This document shows, piece by piece, positions 29,407 through 38,072 of a stretch of 64,000 nt of DNA. Numbering within the stretch: position 1 is the first letter of the stretch; the number at the start of each line of letters is the position of its first letter. The position numbers were made by a program, and so were the translations under genes. This DNA is from Actinoplanes oblitus (lineage in GTDB: Bacteria; Actinomycetota; Actinomycetes; Mycobacteriales; Micromonosporaceae): the NCBI RefSeq assembly GCF_030252345.1, contig NZ_CP126980.1, positions 7,207,501-7,271,500 on the forward strand, written 5' to 3'. Under the pieces are notes generated by a model. The model had not been told where the DNA came from and did not search any database. It worked only from the letters and a program-made list of their open reading frames with translations.

Positions 29407-30918
29407 ATGAATGCCAGTGCCGAACCGGTGTTTCTGAAATCGAACGTGATCATCGAACCACTGGTGGACCGGTTCTACGCCTGGATGCACACCGTGTCGC
29501 CGGCCGCCGCCGCGCTGAATCTGGCGAAGGTACAGATTCCGCTGCTGGAGTCGTACCCGCGGGATCCGGAGATGGCGGCGCTGCTCGCGTCGATCAGGGC
29601 GGACCGCGCCGACATGCTCGCGTTCGCCGACGCCATCACCCGGGCCGGCGCCCTGCTCCGGCGGAGCGCCACCGGCCGCGAGCTGACGCACCTCTACCAG
29701 CAGCTCCCCGCGGCCCTGAACGGGCTGGTCGAGCTGGCCTACGACGGCGGCGACCAGCCGGCCCTGCGCCTGATCGAGCCGCTGCTGTACACCAGTCCGT
29801 ACTACGACGTGAGCCGGCAGTCGATCCAGCTGTCGCTGGACACCGGCGAGGAGCGGCCCTCCGTCCTCGGCGCCCCGCGGCTCTCCCGTCCGGGCGTGCT
29901 GGACCTGCCGATCCCGTTCACCCATCCCGGCATCGACGCGCTGTTCGCCGCGCGGCTCGCCCCCACCACCCTGGGCGACCTGTGCGAGGCGCTCGAACTC
30001 GACGCCGCCCGGGCCGGGGAGCTGGGACGGCTGCTCACCGGCGAGCCGGCGTTGGCACCCGACCGGCACATCGGCGAGGGCGGCCGGATCCGGTACTTCG
30101 GCCACGCCTGCCTGGTGATCCAATCAGCCGAGACGACGATCGTCACCGATCCGCTGATCAGCACCGACGGCCGTCACGGCGACCGGTACACCCTGGCCGA
30201 CCTGCCGGACCGCATCGACCTGGCGCTCATCACCCACGGCCACCCCGATCACCTGGTCCTCGAGACGCTGCTCCAGCTCCGCACCCGGATCGGCGCGGTG
30301 GTGGTGCCGCGCTCGTCGCGCGGCAGCCTGTGCGACCCGTCGATCGGGCTCATGCTGAGGGCGCTGGGCTTCGCCGTCGTCGAGGTCGACGACTTCGACG
30401 AGATCCCGATCCCGGGCGGCCGGGTGGTGGCCACCCCGTTCCTGGGCGAGCACGGCGACCTGGACGTCCGCGCCAAGTCCACCTACTTCGTCCGGATCGC
30501 CGGTGCCGGCCTCTACATCGGCGCCGACTCGTCGGGCATCGACCCGGTGGTCTACCGCCACGTCCGCAGCCGTCTGGACCGCGTGGACATGGCGTTCCTC
30601 GGGATGGAGTGCGACGGCGCCCCGCTCGGCCGGCTCTACCGGGGCGTGCTGACCGACCCGGCGACCGAGCAGACGAGCGCGTCGCGCACGCTGTCCCGCT
30701 CCAGCGCCAAGCAGGCGGTGGCGGTGATGACCGAGCTCGGCGCGGACGAGGGCTACATCTACGCCATGGGTGACGAGGTCTGGCAGCGGCACCTGATGGC
30801 GGCGACCCCCGCCGAGGACCCCTACCAGGCCGCGCAGATCGAGGAGTTCCTCGGGTGGTGCTTCGGCAGCGGCATCACCGCCGACCGCCTGCGCGACAAG
30901 CGCGAGTGGCGCTGGTAG
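29407..30918 (+). CDS. CmlA-like diiron beta-hydroxylase, copy 1
   Basis: This is a 503-residue protein of the CmlA family: an N-terminal helical domain followed by a metallo-beta-lactamase-fold diiron centre that beta-hydroxylates an aminoacyl group bound to an NRPS carrier domain. Predicted metal ligands are His277, His279, Asp281 and His282 (HGHPDH), Glu348 (GEHGDLD) and Asp374 (GADSSG), in register with CmlA residues 305-310, 377 and 403. In teicoplanin-type clusters such an enzyme makes beta-hydroxytyrosine. A second copy lies at 33895-35487. This one has its own promoter and StrR-type box on the opposite strand. It is about 27 residues shorter in the N-terminal domain. Confidence 0.88.
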   Translation: MNASAEPVFLKSNVIIEPLVDRFYAWMHTVSPAAAALNLAKVQIPLLESYPRDPEMAALLASIRADRADMLAFADAITRAGALLRRSATGRELTHLYQQLPAALNGLVELAYDGGDQPALRLIEPLLYTSPYYDVSRQSIQLSLDTGEERPSVLGAPRLSRPGVLDLPIPFTHPGIDALFAARLAPTTLGDLCEALELDAARAGELGRLLTGEPALAPDRHIGEGGRIRYFGHACLVIQSAETTIVTDPLISTDGRHGDRYTLADLPDRIDLALITHGHPDHLVLETLLQLRTRIGAVVVPRSSRGSLCDPSIGLMLRALGFAVVEVDDFDEIPIPGGRVVATPFLGEHGDLDVRAKSTYFVRIAGAGLYIGADSSGIDPVVYRHVRSRLDRVDMAFLGMECDGAPLGRLYRGVLTDPATEQTSASRTLSRSSAKQAVAVMTELGADEGYIYAMGDEVWQRHLMAATPAEDPYQAAQIEEFLGWCFGSGITADRLRDKREWRW

Positions 30919-30930
30919 GGGTCGCGGCGA

Positions 30931-30958
30931 AAGCCGGACCGTCTCGACGGTCCGGCTT
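30931..30958. terminator. Strong hairpin terminator
   Basis: A 12-bp perfect stem, AAGCCGGACCGT (30931-30942) and ACGGTCCGGCTT (30947-30958), with a CTCG tetraloop lies 13 bp after the hydroxylase stop and before the convergent StrR-like gene. It can act in both directions. Confidence 0.8.
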
Positions 30959-30975
30959 CGCTGTCGCATCTCCCG

Positions 30976-31045
30976 GTTTCCGGTACGCCACGCGGCTCCC
31001 GCGTCAGCCCGTTTCCGGTACGCCGCGCCGCTCCGGTGTCAGCTC
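30976..31045. repeat. 35-bp imperfect tandem duplication at the StrR-like gene 3' end
   Basis: Two adjacent 35-bp copies (30976-31010 and 31011-31045) begin GTTTCCGGTACGCC and differ at about five positions. The right copy contains the last two codons and the stop of the StrR-like gene; the left copy keeps the same stop-codon position outside the gene. This looks like a local slippage duplication. Confidence 0.7.
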
Positions 31046-32028
31046 GCCAGGCGGTGCTCCGGCACCCGGGTGGCGAAGTCCGCCCACAGCTCGGCGAACT
31101 GGCGGGCCAGGTCGGCCACCACCCCGGTGCAGTGCGCCGGCACGTTGTCGACGATCGTCTCCCACTCGTTCGCCCAGTGCGAGTGCAGCGAGAGCAACCG
31201 GAGCAGGTTGCGGCCGGTGTCGGTGTACCGCAGCGCCGGGTCGCTCATCAGCCGCTTGATGACGACCGCCCGGTCGATCACCGGCTCCTGCCGGCCGATG
31301 CTCCGGACCAGGTTCAGCGGCTGCCGGTCCGGTCCGGCACCCTCGGCGGTCCGCTGCCCGGCATCCCGGCCACGCCGGGACGGGACCAGCTCCGCGCCGC
31401 TGAGCAGCCGGTTGCGTACGTCGCGGGCGGTCTCCGGGGAGATCGACGCGGCCTTGGCGACCTGGCGCAGCGACAGGTGGGGGTTCTCGGTCATCAGCTG
31501 GCCGGCGAGCAGGCGGCCCGCGCTGCAGTCCAGCGGGCGCACCCGGCCGTCCTGGCCGATCCGGCTGGACTCCGGGGCCGACGCCCCGGCCACCCGCCGG
31601 CGGATGTCGGCGACGGTGCCCGGCGAGATGCCGGTCACCGCGGCGACGCGGCGGTCCGACCACTGGGGATGGGTGACGGCGATGCGCTCCGCGGCGTGCT
31701 TGCGGTCGGCCAGGGCGAGTGGCAGGCCGTGGGCGACGTTGAGCCACACGGACAGGACGAAGGCCTCGTCCTCGGGTCCCTCGAAGAACCGGCCGGCGAT
31801 CGTCGTCTCCCCACGCCGCAGCGCCGCCCGCACGCGGTGGGCGCCGTCGATGACGCGCATCGTCGCCCGGTGCACCAGGATCGGGGGCAGTTCCTGCTGC
31901 ACCGCGGCCATCGCCTCCACGTGCACCATGTCGGCGCCGGCCAGCCGTGGCGAGCCGGTGAGCTGGAGGGAACTGATCTCCATCTCGACCACCGGCTGAC
32001 GATTGATGTCCTCTTCCTCGGGTGTCAA
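31039..32028 (-). CDS. StrR/Bbr-family pathway-specific activator
   Basis: This is a 329-residue ParB-like DNA-binding activator, the class that switches on glycopeptide clusters (Bbr, Tei15*, Dbv4) and streptomycin (StrR). The ParB-like N-terminal part includes LPPILVHRATMRVIDGAHR near residue 45, then WLNVAHGLPL.LADR, and a central helix-turn-helix near residues 120-145 (AAVTGISPGTVADIRRR). The start is a TTG at 32028, 5 nt after AGGAG; no ATG in this frame nearby has a ribosome site. It sits alone after a roughly 600-bp upstream region. Four matching inverted repeats elsewhere in the window are its probable targets. Confidence 0.93.
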   Translation of the reverse strand: MTPEEEDINRQPVVEMEISSLQLTGSPRLAGADMVHVEAMAAVQQELPPILVHRATMRVIDGAHRVRAALRRGETTIAGRFFEGPEDEAFVLSVWLNVAHGLPLALADRKHAAERIAVTHPQWSDRRVAAVTGISPGTVADIRRRVAGASAPESSRIGQDGRVRPLDCSAGRLLAGQLMTENPHLSLRQVAKAASISPETARDVRNRLLSGAELVPSRRGRDAGQRTAEGAGPDRQPLNLVRSIGRQEPVIDRAVVIKRLMSDPALRYTDTGRNLLRLLSLHSHWANEWETIVDNVPAHCTGVVADLARQFAELWADFATRVPEHRLAS

Positions 32029-32631
32029 AGAAGCTCCTAAGCGCAGACGCGCGATCCGGTGGTGACCGGCACACGCGTGAGTCAAGGCGGCCTCGACGAG
32101 GCCGGGCACGACACTTCTTCGGTACGGCGGGCGCGTCCCGGCCACAGCGGGCGCCGCGCCGGTGGGGGTCTCCGGGCGGCTCCCGACCGGTTCCGGGCGA
32201 ATCCGCGCAGGCCGGGACGGCGGGCTGAGCAATGGCAGCCCGCTGGAATCAGCGGCAGAAACGCACAGAACCGGATGGCCGAACAAGAAATGCACGCTGG
32301 ATCTGGCCAGTCGTGCCGGCATCCCGCAACCGAAATCAGACCGCCGATCGGCCGGCACCGGCCGTGGCGGGAATGGTGAATCGCATTGTCCCCGGGCTGA
32401 TTGCCCGTCCGAACTCAGTCAGGAATCATCGGCTCGTCTCCCCGTGCTCGCACCGCAGTGTGACGCGCCATGTCCGAGAACATGGCGCGCTGTGGCCAGT
32501 GGGCTTGACAGGCCAAAATTAACATCCACGTCTGCTGATGGATAACCCCTGACATCCGCGCCGGCCCGAACCCCTAACCCCTAATCGGGGCCGGGCCGCA
32601 CCCCGCTGTCACACCCCTGTGACCCACTACC
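32029..32631. promoter_or_regulatory. Upstream region of the StrR-like gene with hairpins
   Basis: About 600 bp without a gene. It is less GC-rich between 32230 and 32540. It contains a perfect 10-bp inverted repeat CGCGCCATGT / ACATGGCGCG (32464-32489), a short repeat AACCCCTAACCCCTAA followed by TCGGGG (about 32570-32590), and GTCACA-CCCC-TGTGAC (32608-32623) just after the DAHP synthase stop. The latter two probably terminate the DAHP synthase transcript. The first could be a terminator or an operator for the StrR-like gene. No GTCCAA-type box is seen here. Confidence 0.5.
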
Positions 32632-33687
32632 TCAGACCCCTGCGGGTACCTGCCCGGCGGCCTCCGCGGGCAGGGTGAGCGAGCGCCCGAGCAGGGGCGG
32701 CATGCTCACCACGATGTCGGCGATCTCCCGGATGTCGGACTCGGGCAGCGCCTGGTCACCGTCGCAGAGCGCCATCTTGGGCTCGGGGTGCACGTCGATC
32801 ATCAGGCCGTCCGCGCCCACCCCGATCGCCGCGCGGGTCAGCGGCACCACCAGGTCGCGGCGCCCGCCGGAGTGCGACGGGTCCACGATCACCGGCAGGT
32901 GCGAGAGCCGCTGGGCCACCGGCACCGCGCTGATGTCCAGGGTGTTGCGGGTGGCGGTCTCGAACGTCCGGATACCCCGCTCGCAGAGCACGATGTCCAG
33001 GTTGCCGCGCTGGGCGATGTATTCGGCGGCGCTCAGCCACTCCTCGATCGTCGCGCTGAACCCGCGCTTGAGCAGCACCGGTTTCCCGGCCGAGCCGACC
33101 GCCTGGAGCAGGGCGAAGTTCTGCATGTTGCGGGCGCCGATCTGCAGCATGTCGGCGTACGACGCGACCATGCCGACGCTGCCCGGATCGATCACCTCGG
33201 TGACCACCGGCAACCCGGTCTCGGCGCGGACCGCGGCCAGGATGCGCAGCCCCTCCTCGCCCAGTCCCTGGTACGAGTACGGCGAGGTCCGCGGCTTGAA
33301 CGCGCCACCGCGCAGCAGCGCGGCCCCGGCGGACCTGGCCAGCCGGGCCGCCTCCAGCGTCTGCTCGTACGACTCCACCGCGCACGGCCCGGCGATCACG
33401 GTGAGCGTGCCGGGGCCGATCGGCACCCCGCCGACCCGGATCACCGAACGGTCCGGGTGGTGCTCGCGGCTCACCAGCTTGAACGGCACCGACACCCGGA
33501 TCACCTGCAGCACGCCCGGCAGGCTGCCCAGGTTGAGCGCCTCGAAGTCGGCCACGTCGCCGACCAGCCCGACGATGGTCCGGGACAGCCCACGACTGAC
33601 GAACGCCTGCCCACCGGCCGACTGGACCAGGTAGACGACCGCCTCCACGTCCGCCGGAGTAGCCCCCGGCGCCATCACGACGACCAT
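32632..33687 (-). CDS. DAHP synthase (3-deoxy-7-phosphoheptulonate synthase)
   Basis: This is a 351-residue shikimate-pathway entry enzyme that condenses phosphoenolpyruvate and erythrose-4-phosphate. It is the type I-beta form: an N-terminal ferredoxin-like regulatory domain (residues 1-75, VVVMAPGATPADVEAV) and a TIM barrel with IAGPCAVES, LLRGGAFKPRTSPY, LLKRGF and the metal-site IVDPSHS.GRR segment. The ATG has a GGAGAAC site. Cluster-borne copies raise aromatic precursor supply in glycopeptide producers. It is the last gene of the tailoring block, 207 bp after the second CmlA-like gene. Confidence 0.93.
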   Translation of the reverse strand: MVVVMAPGATPADVEAVVYLVQSAGGQAFVSRGLSRTIVGLVGDVADFEALNLGSLPGVLQVIRVSVPFKLVSREHHPDRSVIRVGGVPIGPGTLTVIAGPCAVESYEQTLEAARLARSAGAALLRGGAFKPRTSPYSYQGLGEEGLRILAAVRAETGLPVVTEVIDPGSVGMVASYADMLQIGARNMQNFALLQAVGSAGKPVLLKRGFSATIEEWLSAAEYIAQRGNLDIVLCERGIRTFETATRNTLDISAVPVAQRLSHLPVIVDPSHSGGRRDLVVPLTRAAIGVGADGLMIDVHPEPKMALCDGDQALPESDIREIADIVVSMPPLLGRSLTLPAEAAGQVPAGV

Positions 33688-33720
33688 GACAGTTCTCCTC
33701 TTCTCGCCTCATGCGATGCG

Positions 33721-33815
33721 ACGCGGTCCCGGCCCGGGACGAGCCGGCCGCGCGGTTGACGGTGCTGCCGCACGCGGTCCCGGCCCGGGACGAGCCGGCC
33801 GCGCGGTTGACGGTG
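33721..33815. repeat. Two perfect 44-bp direct repeats carrying a palindrome
   Basis: Copies at 33721-33764 and 33772-33815 are identical and spaced 51 bp apart. Each contains the 15-bp palindrome GTCCCGGCCCGGGAC. They lie in the 207-bp gap between the hydroxylase stop and the DAHP synthase start. They may act as terminators or protein-binding sites. The perfect identity suggests a recent duplication. Confidence 0.8.
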
Positions 33816-33894
33816 TTCCGGAGCCGGGCACGTCGAGGCGCCGGCGGTCGCATCGGACCACCGGCGCCGCGGACACTGCTCGGACCGGCCCCGA

Positions 33895-35487
33895 TCAGGG
33901 GTGGGGCCAGTGCCATTCGTGCTGGTCGAGCAGGTGGGCGAACTTCACCCCGCGGTTCGAGCACCAGGTCTCGAACTTGGCGATCTGCTGCAGCTGGTAG
34001 GAGTCCTCGTTGTAGCTGGTCGCCATGACGTGGCCGAGCCAGCTCTCCTCGCCCATCGCGTAGATGTAGACCTCCTCGGCGCCCAGCTCGTTGACGATCT
34101 CGCCGGCCTGGTCCGCGTCGGAGCCGGACATCTTGCGGCTCTCCGCCATCTTCTTCGGCAGCGGCTGGGTGAGGAACGGCTGGTACTGCCAGTTCAGCGG
34201 CGCTCCGTCGCACTCCATGCCGAGGAACGCGATGTCGACCTTGCCGAGGTGCCGGCGGACGTAGCGGTAGAGGACCGGGTCGACGCCGGACGAGTCGGCG
34301 CCCACGTAGATCGACTTGCCGCCCAGGCTGATGAAGTACGTCGACTTGGCGCGGATGTCGAGATCGGCGTGCTCACCGAAGAACGGGGTGGCGACGATCT
34401 TGCCGCCGGGGAAGGCGATCTCGTCGAAGTCGTCCACCTCGATCGCCGGCAGCCCGTAGCTCTTCAGGTAGAGCGCCAGGGACGGGTCGGCCAGGTTGCC
34501 GCGCGAGGTGCGCGGCACCACGAACGTGCCCACCCGGCCGCGCAGCTGCAGCAGGGTCTCCGGCACGAGGTGGTCGGAGTGCCCGTGCGTGATGATCACG
34601 TAGTCGATGTGGTCGGGCAGGTCGTTGTAGGTGTACCGGCCGGTGGCGTCGGTGTCCGCGCTGATGAACGGGTCGGTCATGATGGTCACGTCAGGCGTCT
34701 GCATGAGCAGGCAGGCGTGACCCCAGTACCGGATCCGGGCGCCGGACGTGACGTGCCGGTCGCCGTGCAGCGCGGACTCCGGGACCAGCAGGCCGGCGAG
34801 CTGAGCCGCCTGCGCGTCGTCGAGTTCCAGCGCGGCGCGCAGGGCGGACAGGGTGGTGGGCCGGATCCGGGACAGGAAGAGCTCCTCCAGGCCCGGGTGC
34901 CGGAACGGGATCTTCAACTCCAGCACGTCCGGCGACGGCAGCCGCGGCGTGCTCATCACGAACGGCCGCTCGATCCCGGTCTCCACCGAGAGCTGCACCG
35001 ACTGCCGGTCCTCGGTGTACGCCGCGCTCTTGTAGACCAGCGGCTCCTGGAAGTGCAGCGACGGGTTGTTGCTGGTGTCGTAGGTGACCTCCACCAGACC
35101 CGCCAGCTCGGTGGGCAGTTTCGGGTACAGCGGCCGGAGGTCGTACCCGGTCGCCTCGGCACGGACGGTCTTCTCGGCCTCGGCGATCGCCTCGGCGAAC
35201 CGGATCATGCCGGCGCGGTCCCGCCGGATGGCGGTGAGCAGCGCCTGGACCTCGTCCTTGCGCTTGTCGTCGACGTTGACGAAGAACCCGCCCCGGAACT
35301 TCGGGTCCCGGCTGCCCTTGTAATGCCATTCCGGGGCCTGCAGATAGGACTCCAGCATCGGGATCAGCCGGAAGGCGAGGCTCATGGTGGCAGTGACCGG
35401 AGCCGTCGCGTACATCGAGGCGTAGAACCTGTCGACCAGTGGCTCGATGATGGTGTTGGGCCGGAGAAAGAGGCGCTCCTCGCTCAC
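33895..35487 (-). CDS. CmlA-like diiron beta-hydroxylase, copy 2
   Basis: This is a 530-residue homologue of CmlA, close to its usual length. Predicted iron ligands are His301, His303, Asp305 and His306 (HGHSDH), Glu372 (GEHADLD) and Asp398 (GADSSG). Family members hydroxylate the beta-carbon of an aminoacyl thioester on an NRPS. The GTG start overlaps the upstream halogenase stop by 4 nt (GTGA). It is similar along its length to the copy at 29407-30918 but has a 20-30 residue insertion near residue 60 (KGSRDPKFRGGFF region). Having both suggests separate substrates or modules, or redundancy. Confidence 0.9.
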   Translation of the reverse strand: MSEERLFLRPNTIIEPLVDRFYASMYATAPVTATMSLAFRLIPMLESYLQAPEWHYKGSRDPKFRGGFFVNVDDKRKDEVQALLTAIRRDRAGMIRFAEAIAEAEKTVRAEATGYDLRPLYPKLPTELAGLVEVTYDTSNNPSLHFQEPLVYKSAAYTEDRQSVQLSVETGIERPFVMSTPRLPSPDVLELKIPFRHPGLEELFLSRIRPTTLSALRAALELDDAQAAQLAGLLVPESALHGDRHVTSGARIRYWGHACLLMQTPDVTIMTDPFISADTDATGRYTYNDLPDHIDYVIITHGHSDHLVPETLLQLRGRVGTFVVPRTSRGNLADPSLALYLKSYGLPAIEVDDFDEIAFPGGKIVATPFFGEHADLDIRAKSTYFISLGGKSIYVGADSSGVDPVLYRYVRRHLGKVDIAFLGMECDGAPLNWQYQPFLTQPLPKKMAESRKMSGSDADQAGEIVNELGAEEVYIYAMGEESWLGHVMATSYNEDSYQLQQIAKFETWCSNRGVKFAHLLDQHEWHWPHP

Positions 35488-36761
35488 TTCCGCTCCTCAA
35501 TGTCGCAGTGCTCGTCAGAATCGAAGTGCTTGCCGGGCAATTCACCGGAGGACACTCCTCCGGCCAGGGTCGCGAAGGACTCCGCGGCGGAGTGCTCGCC
35601 GGTGGTGATGTGCGTGGCGTACCGAAAAACGGTTTTCTGATCGGCGTCCTTCTCGTGGAAGGACGCCGTGAGGTCGTGGAGGACCGCGAACTCGCGGCGA
35701 TACGCCGCCTCGAACGCGGTCAGCGCCGCCTTCTCGTCCGCCGCACCGGCCAGGACGCTGTTGATCGCCCGGGCCGCGAGCAGCGCGCCGTGGGTCGCCA
35801 GGTGCACGCCGGAGGGCAGCACCTGGTCCACGAAGCACGCGGCGTCACCGACCAGCACCATCCCGGGCCGCCAGAACGTCGTGTGCGCGTAGGTGTCGTT
35901 CGCGGTGAGCCGCAGCCTGCCGAAGCTGCCGGCCGTCACCCGCGCCGCCTCGGCGAGCAGGTCCGCGATCGGCGGGCAGCCGGCGATCAGGGCCGCGAAC
36001 GCCTTCTCCGGGTCGTCCCGGACCTGGTCCGCCAGCTCCCCGCGGACCACCGCGCCGACGCTGGTCAGCCCGCCGGTCACCGGGGTGTACCAGAACCAGC
36101 CGCCGTCGAAGGCGACGATCAGGGTGTTGCCGCCGTACGGTGCCGGCTGCCGGCAGCGGCCGAAGTACCCGGACACCGCCAGGCCGCCCGGCGAGTCCGC
36201 GTGGTCCCGGACACCGCCGACGGCGGTGGACAGCTTGCCGCCGGCGCCCGAGGCGTCGACCACCCAGCGCGCCGCCACCTCGTGCTCGGCGCCGTCCGCG
36301 TCGGTGTACCGCAGGCCGGTGACCCGATCGCCGGCCTCGGTCACCCCGACGACCGCGCAGCCCTCCCGCACCTCGGCGCCGTTGCGCTGCGCGTTGCGCA
36401 GCAGGATCTCGTCGAAGCGCCGCCGCTCGGCCTGGTAGGCGAACGACGTCGCCCCGGTCAGCCGCGGCGAGTCGGCGAAGGAGTAGCTCCACGGCTCCGG
36501 GTCGGCGCCCCAGCGGTACGTGCCGCCGGATCTGACCCGGAACTCGGCCGCCGCCAGCTCGTCGGTGACGCCGAGCGCCCGGCACACCCCGTGGACGGTG
36601 GCGGGCAGCAGCGACTCGCCGATCTGGAACCGGGGAAAGACCTCCTTCTCCAGCACCAGCACCCGGTGCCCCCGCATGGCCACCAGGGCGCCCACCGTCG
36701 AACCGGCCGGGCCGCCGCCGGTCACCACCACGTCGAACTCTTCCACCAGCACGTTCGTCAT
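35484..36761 (-). CDS. Divergent, shortened flavin-dependent halogenase paralogue
   Basis: This is a protein of about 425 residues clearly derived from the FADH2-dependent phenol halogenases of glycopeptide clusters; it has the FAD motif GGGPAGS and RFQIGESLLP. It differs from its intact neighbour (38073-39548) at key places. The Lys matching the catalytic Lys (K74 there) is Arg77 (FRVRSGGTYRWG). The halogenase motif WFWYIP reads WFWYTP. The conserved FVDPVFSSGVHL reads FVDQVLPSGVHL. It also ends about 65 residues early, after GGVSSGE. It may be inactive, accessory or altered in reaction. The start is ATG 36761 or GTG 36782, the latter overlapping the oxyC stop. Confidence 0.8.
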   Translation of the reverse strand: MTNVLVEEFDVVVTGGGPAGSTVGALVAMRGHRVLVLEKEVFPRFQIGESLLPATVHGVCRALGVTDELAAAEFRVRSGGTYRWGADPEPWSYSFADSPRLTGATSFAYQAERRRFDEILLRNAQRNGAEVREGCAVVGVTEAGDRVTGLRYTDADGAEHEVAARWVVDASGAGGKLSTAVGGVRDHADSPGGLAVSGYFGRCRQPAPYGGNTLIVAFDGGWFWYTPVTGGLTSVGAVVRGELADQVRDDPEKAFAALIAGCPPIADLLAEAARVTAGSFGRLRLTANDTYAHTTFWRPGMVLVGDAACFVDQVLPSGVHLATHGALLAARAINSVLAGAADEKAALTAFEAAYRREFAVLHDLTASFHEKDADQKTVFRYATHITTGEHSAAESFATLAGGVSSGELPGKHFDSDEHCDIEERK

Positions 36762-36778
36762 CCCTTCCGCAGTGCCGA

Positions 36779-38011
36779 TCACCAGGCGACCGGCAGCTGG
36801 TCAGGGCTGTCGATGAACGCGTTCCGCAGCCGCACCCGCTCGACCGGAACGGCCAGCCGCAGGCCGGGAAGGCGCTGCCAGAGGGTCTGGTAGGCCAGCC
36901 GCAGCACCGATCGCGCCACCGCCGCGCCCACGCAGTGGTGGATGCCGTGCCCGAATCCGATGTGCGGCGCCGGAGCGCGCCGGGCGTCCAGCACGTTGGG
37001 GTCCGGGGTCAGCGCCTCGTCGCGGTTGGCCATCAGGATGGAGCACAGGACGTACTCCCCCGCCTTGATCAGCTGGCCGCCGACGACGACGTCCTTGACG
37101 GCCATCCGCGGGGTCGGCTGCTGCACCGCCGACAGGTACCGCAGCAGTTCGTTGACCAGGCGGTCGGTCTGCTCCGGGCCGGCGAAGAGCAGGTCCCGCT
37201 GGCCGGGGTTGTCGAGCAGCGCCATGACCCCGAAACCGAGCATGCCCGCGACGGTCTCGACCCCGCCGAGCACCAGTGCCGTGCAGACGCCGCGCAGCTC
37301 CTCGTCCGTGACGTCGTCGCCGTGGTCGCGCACCAGCATGCCGAGGAACTCCTCGTCGGGGTCCCGCCGCTGCCGGGCGATGAGGCTGTCCAGGTACCTG
37401 TTGAAAGCCGCGCTGTCCGCCGCCCGGGCCTTGAAGCCGCGGCTGAGGTCGACGTTCTGCCGGACCCGCCGCATGAACAGGTTCCGGTCGTCGCGCGGGA
37501 TGCCGAGCAGCTCGCACACGGCGCCACCGCCGACCGGATCGGCGAACACCGTCTGCAGGTCCGCCGGCTGTCCCTCCGCCTCCAGCGCGTCGACGCGCTC
37601 GTCGATGAGCTCCTGGATGGCGGGCTCCAGCCGGCGGATCCGCCGGACGGTGAACTCCGGGGTGAGCATCCGGCGCAGCCGGGTGTGCTCCGGCGGATCG
37701 TAGGTCGCGATCTGGCCGACCAGCTCCGGCGGCATGGTCGTGCCCTCCCCGCTGATCGGCTGTGAGTTGGTCAGCCGCAGCCGGGTGGTGAAGTTCTCGT
37801 GGTCACCGAGGATCCGCCGGACGACGTCGTAGCCCATCGCCTGCCAGAGGTACTCCGCGCCCATCTGGATGGCGGCGTTCCCGCCGATCCGGATCAGCGG
37901 GCCGTGCGCCCGCAGCGCGAACATGTCCTCGTGCGGATCGCAGTTCGTTCTCCTCATGTAGTTCGCCGTCGGCTCCACGAGGGGCGCGACCTCATCGATG
38001 ACGTGATCCAT
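36779..38011 (-). CDS. oxyC: OxyC, cytochrome P450 for the 5-7 biaryl link
   Basis: This is a 410-residue P450 that matches OxyC, which forms the C-C bond between residues 5 and 7. The start MDHVIDEVAPL, RTNCDPHED, TYDPPEHTRLRRMLTPEF and the I-helix GGVETVAGM (instead of the usual acid-Thr context) are OxyC features. The haem loop is FGHGIHHCVGA. ATG 38011 is preferred over GTG 38023 because it aligns with known OxyC starts. It lies between the two halogenases, as in other clusters where hal precedes oxyC. The substrate is the carrier-bound heptapeptide recruited by the X domain. Confidence 0.93.
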   Translation of the reverse strand: MDHVIDEVAPLVEPTANYMRRTNCDPHEDMFALRAHGPLIRIGGNAAIQMGAEYLWQAMGYDVVRRILGDHENFTTRLRLTNSQPISGEGTTMPPELVGQIATYDPPEHTRLRRMLTPEFTVRRIRRLEPAIQELIDERVDALEAEGQPADLQTVFADPVGGGAVCELLGIPRDDRNLFMRRVRQNVDLSRGFKARAADSAAFNRYLDSLIARQRRDPDEEFLGMLVRDHGDDVTDEELRGVCTALVLGGVETVAGMLGFGVMALLDNPGQRDLLFAGPEQTDRLVNELLRYLSAVQQPTPRMAVKDVVVGGQLIKAGEYVLCSILMANRDEALTPDPNVLDARRAPAPHIGFGHGIHHCVGAAVARSVLRLAYQTLWQRLPGLRLAVPVERVRLRNAFIDSPDQLPVAW

Positions 38012-38072
38012 ACCGGTGAACACTCCTTTCGCCTGTGCCGTCAGCCACCGGGCCCGCTGGGGGCGGGGCGGT

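Noticed and set aside
32505..32510. Perfect TTGACA -35 hexamer on the plus strand
   Set aside because: No gene follows on the plus strand and no convincing -10 is placed; the flanking genes are on the minus strand.
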